Positions 11,979 through 17,759 of a stretch of DNA of 17,759 nt are shown here, in pieces. The DNA is from Thermofilaceae archaeon (GTDB lineage: Archaea > Thermoproteota > Thermoprotei > Thermofilales > B69-G16), in the NCBI GenBank assembly GCA_027017165.1, contig JALURF010000014.1, positions 1 through 17,759 of the forward strand, given 5' to 3'. The notes under the pieces are model-generated. The model made no database searches. It was not told the DNA's origin and worked only from the letters and a program-made list of their open reading frames with translations. The position numbers and the translations under genes are program-made. Position 1 is the stretch's first letter; every line of letters starts with the position of its first letter.

Positions 11979-13465
11979 TAGAGTACGCGTTTTCTCCTAA
12001 CAATAAACCAGTATACGAGAAATCCCATTATCAGGATTATTACGACTATGATGACTGCTACTATGATTAAAATAGACTTCATGAAGCTCCATGCCTTCTT
12101 AATTAAATCTTCTTCATGCGAGTCGAAATCCGCTTTTTCTCCTTCCTCTTCCAAAGTCTTTACCGGAAACCCCCAATCTCTAAATCGCGGTCCTAAATCT
12201 TTACCAGCCGCCTGACTCATCGCTAAAATTATATCTTCATTACTTTCTACTCCACCTCTTACCTCAATCTCTTCTACGAGCTTTTTAATATAAGGTAATC
12301 CTCCGTTTTCCTCAGCAGTTACATTTATTATATAAAAAGCTGCCGAATAGTAAAGACGTGCTATCGGTGTACTATATTCCCAGTTTATTATGAATGAAAG
12401 ATCTCCATCGAATAGCCTCAAAGCCTCTCGTATTCCAACTTCGTGAAGCTCGATAAAATCTGTGACATTTATACCTGCTCTACCACAAACCTTTATAGCG
12501 ACATATTCTGCCATTCCCTCGTGAAACCATCTTACTTCTCTACCGGAGGAAACCCCTATTAGCCCGAGAGCCACGTGAACACATTCATGAACTACAGTCT
12601 CTTCCAGAAAACCTTCCTTAAATCTGATAAGGGCCAGGTTGAGGTAGATAGGACCTTCTGCACCCATTTCTATAACTCGCTCCTTTACATATCCTAAAGC
12701 CGATAGATCGTTTAGCTCTGGGAGATAGAACTCAAATTCAAGTCTTTCAGGCAACTCTCCAAACACGTACTCAAGATCATCATATGTCTTCTCAAGAACA
12801 TAGAAAACCTTGTCGGCTATGTATTTGTAATACTCGGCAACACGGACTATTACCTCCGAGTTTCCAATATTCCTAGTATAGGGCGTGCTCGGAATCCTTT
12901 CCCATAACTCATATTCTATTATTACCCTATTGTCCGTAAGAGGATTTAAAATTGCAAAAGTAAACCTATTCTCTTCCCTTTTAATCGGCTCATACGGCCA
13001 AAATCTGACTGGTTTAAGCGGATTCATACCGTAAAGCTCGACTTCAACGTAAACATCAAAGTATCTAGGCGCTAGAATGTAAGGACTCATAAACCAGGCT
13101 TTATCCTCTGCTATCAAACTCGCATAAGGGAAATCGTACATTATCTCCATTCGTACCTTCTCGCCGCTAAAACTGAAAGAAGCATTAGTATAAAAGACAC
13201 TTATGTTCCTAAAGCTAAGCCACTCCACATTTCCCTCGTATACCGTAACCCTATACTCTTCGAATAAAGGAAGCCCTATAAAACCGCTCCCAGAACCTGA
13301 AGCCTCGAAAACTAAGCTTATAGTAGCATTAGCGTTTTCTCTTACAATGATGTAGTAAGTTAGCTTAGCATACGGCTGTCCCACTACTATATGAGAGGGC
13401 GATATTAGAGATGCCGTAAGGAGTAGTAGCAAAACCACTAGGCTTTTCTTCAATATTCTCCCCAC
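11942..13465 (-). CDS. Membrane-anchored surface metallopeptidase (HExxH, peptidase MA-like)
   Basis: The 507-residue protein has a signal peptide (SLVVLLLLLTASLISPSHIVV), a beta-rich extracellular domain (about 30-200), and a gluzincin-like zinc peptidase domain with HECVH (293-297). The downstream WFHEGMAEY supplies the probable third zinc ligand, E316. A C-terminal transmembrane helix (about 464-489) is followed by a short basic tail. The catalytic domain therefore faces outside and is tethered to the membrane. Several N-x-S/T sites (for example NAT, NIS, NVT) could be glycosylated. The substrate is unknown. The start is GTG 13465. A TTATAATAAG box at 13485-13494 predicts transcription starting at about that base, so the mRNA is probably leaderless. 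Confidence 0.82.
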   Translation of the reverse strand: MGRILKKSLVVLLLLLTASLISPSHIVVGQPYAKLTYYIIVRENANATISLVFEASGSGSGFIGLPLFEEYRVTVYEGNVEWLSFRNISVFYTNASFSFSGEKVRMEIMYDFPYASLIAEDKAWFMSPYILAPRYFDVYVEVELYGMNPLKPVRFWPYEPIKREENRFTFAILNPLTDNRVIIEYELWERIPSTPYTRNIGNSEVIVRVAEYYKYIADKVFYVLEKTYDDLEYVFGELPERLEFEFYLPELNDLSALGYVKERVIEMGAEGPIYLNLALIRFKEGFLEETVVHECVHVALGLIGVSSGREVRWFHEGMAEYVAIKVCGRAGINVTDFIELHEVGIREALRLFDGDLSFIINWEYSTPIARLYYSAAFYIINVTAEENGGLPYIKKLVEEIEVRGGVESNEDIILAMSQAAGKDLGPRFRDWGFPVKTLEEEGEKADFDSHEEDLIKKAWSFMKSILIIVAVIIVVIILIMGFLVYWFIVRRKRVLYYPPVHFIIRPK

Positions 13466-13549
13466 AACCTATCAGAACTTTCATTATAATAAGTTTGCCT
13501 TCCCGGAAAATTTAGTTATTTCATAACACAGTTAGCACAATTAGTTAAG

Positions 13550-13558
13550 TTTAAATAA
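13550..13558 (+). promoter_or_regulatory. TATA box of tRNA-Gln
   Basis: TTTAAATAA is centred about 29 bases before the mature tRNA 5' end at 13583. Confidence 0.6.
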
Positions 13559-13582
13559 ATCAGCATAGAGTAAATCATTCGG

Positions 13583-13656
13583 AGCCCGGTGGTGTAGCGG
13601 CCAAGCATACGGGGCTCTGGACCCCGTGATCCCGGGTTCGAATCCCGGCCGGGCTA
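13583..13656 (+). tRNA. tRNA-Gln (CTG)
   Basis: The sequence folds with acceptor AGCCCGG/CCGGGCT, anticodon stem CGGGG/CCCCG, a seven-base loop CTCTGGA (anticodon CTG), T arm CCGGG-TTCGAAT-CCCGG and discriminator A73. CCA is not encoded. It has no intron, unlike the other three tRNA genes here. A T-rich stretch follows directly (13659-13668) and could end transcription before the 3' end of the convergent gene at 13679. Confidence 0.93.
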
Positions 13657-13678
13657 TGTTTTCGTTTTTTAAACCGTT

Positions 13679-15340
13679 TTACTCAATCTCGAGAGCCGAT
13701 AATCTACTGTATATTTTTGAAGTTATTGCTTCTATTTCCTCCCTTACTTTCTCCATCTCTTCTCTAAACGCTTTTTTGCTTACTTCTCCTCTTCTATACC
13801 TGGAGTATATGTCTTCAAACTTGTCAATTTTTCTCTCTACTTCATGGAGCATTCTTTCTATTTCATCGAGCAGAGGAGCCTTTTCAATTCTTTCTCTCAA
13901 TCTACTAATCTTATTTTCTAGGGTTTTACGCCTGCTATTTATCTTTGCTACTTTTTGTCTGTATAGTTGTCTTGAAATCTTGGCAGTTAATCTCTTAATT
14001 TTTGCTTCCACCAAGTCTTCGAGCAGTTTAACCTTCTCTTCGTAGAGGTCCTTTGCTTCTTTCAAGACTTCTTTAGGAGCTTCGATTTTTACAATTTTCT
14101 TAACTTCTATCTTCGCAGTCTTGCTCTTCTGTACAAAAGCTATAGCAATAAGCGCTAGTGTGAAGGAAAATGCTCCTAGGATTAGATAAGGCCGAATTTT
14201 CAGCGTGGGGTCAAGATGTACTTTGAGCGTGACATAGGGATTGTTGATTGGAATTTCATCTAGAAGAGAACCTTTATTCTGTAATCCTATTATTCTATAT
14301 CCATCTGCGAATTTCACGAAACGGGGAGTTAAATCCAATAACTGCCCATCGCCAGCGATCTTCACTATAATGTTGTAGTTTTCTATAAGTAGTCCGGAAG
14401 AATGATAGGCGGGAATTCTAAGCGTGTTTTCTTCGAGTTTAATAGGTAGTGAGTAGACAACTTTGAGGTATTCTCGCTCCCCTCGCTTCCAGAGAATTGA
14501 CCTAAGACTTATCGATGCCATAGTTTTGTTATTTTCAACCCACGTATAGTATGCTCCGTCGCCGCCGCGTCCAGTGTAGATTCCAACTAAGCCTTCTAGC
14601 CTCTTTATAGTGGCATTAAGGGGAAGCTCTATAGTAATGTGCTCAAGTTTACCACCCACGTTATTTTCTATAAGATATTCATCTACAAATACGACCTCAT
14701 TCTCATTCTCCACTATTATGGTGCGGTTCAGTTGTACGACGGAAAACCACAAAAGATCTGCTTGATAAAAGGAGAGAGCGGCGATGTCGGTTTTGCCCGG
14801 TGCTATTAGGGATAGATTAGCTATAGCTACTGAATCGGTCTTATTTAAATAAGCCGGAGAGTCTATGAGAAAGCTCTTTACGGGAGTTTTCACTTCGATA
14901 TAAGCATCTCCCAGAGCTTCTCTGGGGGTTACGGTCAGCGGGAATAGTAGTTTTACCGTAGTTTCTTCAAATTCCATTCCCAATTCATATATCTCGGTTA
15001 TTCGAATATTTTGATACGGCCTTGGGAGAATTATTACAATTTCACTCCACGTAACTTTAACGGGAAGATTTTCCCGCTCAGCAGTTGCTCTTACATAAAT
15101 GAGTTTTTCTCTATACTCTATAGGTATTCTAAAGGATAAAACGCTCAGACTTCCATTCACTATTTTTATAGTAGTGTCGATGGACACGTATCCGTTCTTA
15201 AGAGTCGCCTCCTTTCTGATTTTAACCTTAGCTAAGCCGGGAGCTAGAGCGCTATATGAACTCGCTAGAACAGCTATCAATATGACGACCATAATGATTG
15301 AAATGGCCCTCTTCGCCATATACGCCGCCGCTTTTTTCAT
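13679..15340 (-). CDS. Secreted, membrane-anchored coiled-coil protein; ribophorin I-like layout
   Basis: The 553-residue protein has an N-terminal signal peptide (about 10-35), a beta-rich extracellular part of about 350 residues that may be two related domains (ATLKNGYVSIDTTIKI and RTIIVENENEVVFVDEYLIENN), one transmembrane helix (PYLILGAFSFTLALIAIAFV, about 384-403) and a long charged cytoplasmic coiled coil to the end (about 425-550). This order and proportion, with the WKRGEREYLKVVYSLP stretch and the Lys/Glu-rich tail after the membrane helix, recall eukaryotic ribophorin I, an oligosaccharyltransferase subunit. The resemblance is judged by eye and is not proof. ATG 15340 is listed. The ACTATATAAAC box at 15349-15359 lies so close that ATG 15319 (MAKRAISII) may be the true start. 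It follows the GTPase gene on the same strand. Confidence 0.8.
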   Translation of the reverse strand: MKKAAAYMAKRAISIIMVVILIAVLASSYSALAPGLAKVKIRKEATLKNGYVSIDTTIKIVNGSLSVLSFRIPIEYREKLIYVRATAERENLPVKVTWSEIVIILPRPYQNIRITEIYELGMEFEETTVKLLFPLTVTPREALGDAYIEVKTPVKSFLIDSPAYLNKTDSVAIANLSLIAPGKTDIAALSFYQADLLWFSVVQLNRTIIVENENEVVFVDEYLIENNVGGKLEHITIELPLNATIKRLEGLVGIYTGRGGDGAYYTWVENNKTMASISLRSILWKRGEREYLKVVYSLPIKLEENTLRIPAYHSSGLLIENYNIIVKIAGDGQLLDLTPRFVKFADGYRIIGLQNKGSLLDEIPINNPYVTLKVHLDPTLKIRPYLILGAFSFTLALIAIAFVQKSKTAKIEVKKIVKIEAPKEVLKEAKDLYEEKVKLLEDLVEAKIKRLTAKISRQLYRQKVAKINSRRKTLENKISRLRERIEKAPLLDEIERMLHEVERKIDKFEDIYSRYRRGEVSKKAFREEMEKVREEIEAITSKIYSRLSALEIE

Positions 15341-15395
15341 AGAACAGGACTATATAAACTATTACTTCCGCGTCATTCCATAGACGTGAAACAAA

Positions 15396-16988
15396 CTAAT
15401 GTATTATGCTAAGAACTCTCCCTATGGCCCTCGTCCTGGCCTCTCTTAACACAAAGATATCTCCGACTCTGAGATACCACGGATGATAACTAAAAAACAA
15501 ATCTACATTGCCAGTATCTCCAGTTCGCATAGGTTCCTTTTCCATATTTTCGAAAGTTACGGTACTCCTGATAGACTCTAAGTGTAATACTGCCTGATAT
15601 CCACGTCTTATAGTCGTAGGGTGTTTAAGCACGGTTACTCTAGCCTTTATTCTCCTGATACTCCTAGCCTCTAGGCTTCTATCGAGAACAACCATACCTT
15701 TCTCAAGCTCATCATATCTAACATTTGATATGGCTAGAGTGGCGTCCTGCCCAGCAATAGCACGGTTGACGTTGATGCGGTTCACCTGTATAGATCGAAC
15801 TCTAACAAGCCTCCAGCTGCCATCTTTAAATGGGCCTAACTGAACTATATCATCCACAGCGACACTTCCTTCTCTGATTATCCCACCTATGACAGGTCCT
15901 ACGCCTCGTACATTATATATATCCTCGATATACATAAGGAAAGGCTTACTAGCCTGACTTTGCCAATCCATCCGAGGAGGCAGGAAATTCAGAAATGTCT
16001 TTAACAACTTTAATCCTTTGCCCGTAACGTTTGAAACTAAGAATATGGGAGTAACCCGCCCGCTAGTCATATGATGTACAGCTACGGCTATATCGTCTAG
16101 ATCTTTAACCATTAGCGGTAGTTTACTTACTCCAGGCATCTTCAAAATTCGATATACTTCATCTATAGTTGCTTCTAGAACCTCCTTAGGTACCATATCT
16201 ATCTTTGTCACTACTACGAATATGGGAATCTTAAGAACTACGCATACACCAAGATGCTCCCTTCCCATTCTTGAAAGACCAGCGTTAGCGGCTACAACGA
16301 GCATCGCGTAGTCTGGTCTTCGGGCCATTACGCCGCGTAGAGTAGTCCTCAAATATCTCTCATGTCCTCCCAAATCTACTAAGGCTATTATTTTCTCGGA
16401 ACGCAGGTATATCTCTGCCTCGTCGAGAGGGTGTGGGAGAAGGTAGTTTACCACCTTGCCGTCTTTATCAAAACCCAAGTACTGGGTGGATATCGAAGAA
16501 GTTCTTCCCGACTCTATCTCATGGAGAAATTTAGCCACTTTTTTCATGGCTAACCCGTTTCCATCATCTAGGCTACCCGTACACAAAACGCCCACTAAAG
16601 TACTTTTACCAGCATCTACATTTCCCAACGTTGTGATTACTACATAAACAGGGGGTGAATCCTCGCGACTACGCCTAACTAAGACTTCTACAATTTTCCC
16701 CTTACGTCCTCCGGTTTCTCTTAGTATCTGAATAGACGCGCCGACTTCAGAGGCTACTCTCTTTAATATATCGAGGCTTTTTTTGAGCTCTACCTCACTT
16801 AGTCCTAAAGGTTCGCCATTATCGGCGACACCTAATATATAAAACGCTTCGCCGCCTCCTTCTGCTAACCTATACTTCATCTGCGAGACTAGACGCTCCA
16901 CTTTTTGAGTTTTCTCGATAACCAGTTTGTACTTATACTCTATTTTCCCCTCTTCTCTTTCAGGAGGATAGCGCGACGCGTGACTCAT
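15396..16988 (-). CDS. GTPBP1/2-family translational GTPase
   Basis: The 530-residue protein belongs to the archaeal GTPBP1/GTPBP2 group of translation-factor-like GTPases, related to EF-1alpha and Hbs1. A family-typical N-terminal domain (1-115, with EAFYILGVADNGEPLGL) precedes the G domain. The G domain has P-loop LGNVDAGKST (121-130), G3 DLGGHE (205-210) and G4 TKID (261-264). Two beta-barrel domains follow, with DIYNVRGVGPVIGGIIREG and HPTTIRRGYQAVLHL. Eukaryotic members act in ribosome-stalling surveillance and mRNA turnover. A ribosome-linked role here is inferred. The gene follows the PRC-barrel gene by 23 bases and is probably in its operon. Confidence 0.9.
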   Translation of the reverse strand: MSHASRYPPEREEGKIEYKYKLVIEKTQKVERLVSQMKYRLAEGGGEAFYILGVADNGEPLGLSEVELKKSLDILKRVASEVGASIQILRETGGRKGKIVEVLVRRSREDSPPVYVVITTLGNVDAGKSTLVGVLCTGSLDDGNGLAMKKVAKFLHEIESGRTSSISTQYLGFDKDGKVVNYLLPHPLDEAEIYLRSEKIIALVDLGGHERYLRTTLRGVMARRPDYAMLVVAANAGLSRMGREHLGVCVVLKIPIFVVVTKIDMVPKEVLEATIDEVYRILKMPGVSKLPLMVKDLDDIAVAVHHMTSGRVTPIFLVSNVTGKGLKLLKTFLNFLPPRMDWQSQASKPFLMYIEDIYNVRGVGPVIGGIIREGSVAVDDIVQLGPFKDGSWRLVRVRSIQVNRINVNRAIAGQDATLAISNVRYDELEKGMVVLDRSLEARSIRRIKARVTVLKHPTTIRRGYQAVLHLESIRSTVTFENMEKEPMRTGDTGNVDLFFSYHPWYLRVGDIFVLREARTRAIGRVLSIIH

Positions 16989-17011
16989 TGCTTAACATAA
17001 TAAAAAAGAAA

Positions 17012-17365
17012 TTATAGATACTTTTTACATGTATAACAATACCAGCGTTTATATTGCTCTATCCAAGTGGCTGGTTGTCCACAGGTAGGGCATATCTTGG
17101 TTTCAGCTGCGGGAGTTACCTCAGCCATAGTCGCGGGAGGTGTTACTTCTACTTTCTCCGCTAGTAAAATTATATCTCCCACTTCAGCAACTTTAGGCCA
17201 TTCGATCTCTATTTCCTGTTGATACCTGGTGGTGACGATCAGGACTATATTCCCTGTTTCTCCTGGAACTAATCCTATATCTTTGACGGTGCCCACTAAC
17301 GTTGCGTCTGGATTATATACCTGCATGCCTATAAGCTTGGATCTCGGGATAACCTTTTTACCCAA
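17012..17365 (-). CDS. PRC-barrel protein with C-terminal zinc ribbon
   Basis: The 117-residue protein starts with a PRC-barrel domain (about 5-75: VIPRSKLIGMQVYNPDATLVGTVKDIG...). A Pro/Ala/Thr-rich linker (about 74-88) follows, then a zinc ribbon with C92, C95, C110 and C113 (CPTC...CYTC). PRC barrels occur in RimM, photosynthetic H subunits and the archaeal division protein CdvA. Fusion to a zinc ribbon suggests a protein or RNA adaptor, but the role is unknown. The start is TTG 17365, preceded by a clear GGTGG six bases upstream. An ATG at 17376 is out of frame. A TATTATATTTTG box at 17398-17409 predicts a leader of about 12 bases. Confidence 0.82.
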   Translation of the reverse strand: MGKKVIPRSKLIGMQVYNPDATLVGTVKDIGLVPGETGNIVLIVTTRYQQEIEIEWPKVAEVGDIILLAEKVEVTPPATMAEVTPAAETKICPTCGQPATWIEQYKRWYCYTCKKYL

Positions 17366-17445
17366 TTTTCCACCATATCCACATTAGACTAGGCAATTAT
17401 TATATTTTGCCTCCAACCTCACGGTAGGAGAAAGTTCCTAGGATA

Positions 17446-17531
17446 AGCCCCGGGCGGGATTTGAACCCGCGACCTGCGGCTCTCCCGATGAGCTATACGA
17501 GGCCGCCGCTCTACCGCTAAGCTACCGGGGC
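17446..17531 (-). tRNA. tRNA-Thr (CGT) with a 14-base intron
   Basis: The minus strand folds with acceptor GCCCCGG/CCGGGGC, anticodon stem GCGGC/GCCGC, T arm GCGGG-TTCAAAT-CCCGC and discriminator T73. The loop region is 21 bases. Removing 14 bases at the canonical 37/38 site leaves CTCGTAA, anticodon CGT, the standard archaeal tRNA-Thr loop. CCA is not encoded. A minus-strand TATA box (AAAAATATAA, 17556-17565) lies about 29 bases upstream. Confidence 0.9.
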
Positions 17532-17600
17532 TATTGGGACATATAACAAACTCTCTTATATTTTTCACCCAAACCACGATCGTTCTTAACCTGCGAAGAG

Positions 17601-17608
17601 TTTAAATG
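17601..17608 (+). promoter_or_regulatory. TATA box of tRNA-Met
   Basis: TTTAAATG is centred about 29 bases before the mature tRNA start at 17634, the spacing common to the tRNA genes here. Confidence 0.55.
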
Positions 17609-17633
17609 TTAGAGAGAAACCATTTAAGATAGA

Positions 17634-17741
17634 GCCGGGGTCGCCTAGCCTGGCCGAGGGCGCCGGACTCATAATCTAGATATAATAGCAGGGCCCAGAT
17701 GGGAGATCCGGTTATCCCGGGTTCGAATCCCGGCCCCGGCA
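17634..17741 (+). tRNA. Elongator tRNA-Met (CAT) with a 32-base intron
   Basis: Acceptor GCCGGGG/CCCCGGC, anticodon stem CCGGA/TCCGG, T arm CCGGG-TTCGAAT-CCCGG and A73 are all paired. The 39-base loop holds CTCATA, a 32-base intron (17674-17705) and A38, giving the spliced loop CTCATAA with anticodon CAT at 17670-17672. ATCT at the intron start can pair with AGAT near its end, consistent with a bulge-helix-bulge splice site. The acceptor pair G1-C72 and the stem CCGGA argue for elongator rather than initiator Met. An Ile-CAT tRNA cannot be fully excluded. Confidence 0.88.
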
Positions 17742-17759
17742 TTTTAATTGCAATATGTT

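Noticed and set aside
11867..12070. 67-codon plus-strand frame with a Tyr/Asp-rich end
   Set aside because: Antisense to the peptidase C-terminus and overlapping the DUF131 gene, with no family features.
1..17759. CRISPR arrays, rRNA genes and toxin-antitoxin pairs
   Set aside because: I saw no regularly spaced direct repeats, no rRNA sequence and no recognisable toxin or antitoxin in the window.

Overview
The window is archaeal chromosome, most likely from a thermophilic member of the Thermoproteota/TACK group. The evidence is an archaeal NMD3, deoxyhypusine synthase, DUF424 and DUF131 proteins, an archaeal phosphopantetheine adenylyltransferase, a crenarchaeal-type protein lysine methyltransferase, a C/D box sRNA, and tRNA genes of which three in four carry small introns at position 37/38. 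TATA-like boxes lie about 26-34 bases before many starts and GGTG-type ribosome binding sites before others. I cannot name the genus.

Left end (1-1756): an accessory patch. A partial coiled-coil protein gene runs off the left edge. Next comes a roughly 1.17 kb element bounded by 24-base inverted repeats. It holds one very short TnpB-like RuvC nuclease gene and a highly structured region that overlaps the end of that gene and looks like a TnpB guide (omega) RNA. The element ends 41 bases from the 3' end of a tRNA-Cys gene.

Middle (1757-11978): core genes. tRNA-Cys is divergent from a BtpA-family TIM-barrel gene. A class I aminotransferase is divergent from a dUTPase. NMD3 and DUF424 form a two-gene minus-strand unit. 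A C/D box sRNA sits before a plus-strand run of lysine methyltransferase, deoxyhypusine synthase and a GlcNAc-1-phosphate transferase, followed by a small membrane protein. On the minus strand are an RsmC-like methyltransferase, Hsp20 and phosphopantetheine adenylyltransferase. A winged-helix protein is divergent from a CPBP membrane protease, and two tandem DUF131 membrane proteins follow.

Right end (11942-17759): a membrane-anchored HExxH peptidase, tRNA-Gln, a large secreted and membrane-anchored coiled-coil protein whose layout resembles ribophorin I, a GTPBP1/2-type GTPase, a PRC-barrel/zinc-ribbon protein, and two intron-containing tRNAs (Thr and elongator Met).

The core genes lean toward translation and its quality control (NMD3, deoxyhypusine synthase, rRNA-type methyltransferase, sRNA, GTPase, tRNAs) and toward N-glycosylation and the cell surface (GT4 transferase, ribophorin-like protein, surface peptidase). 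The most unusual object is the inverted-repeat-bounded mini-TnpB element at 543-1715. No gap of more than 300 bases lacks a described feature.
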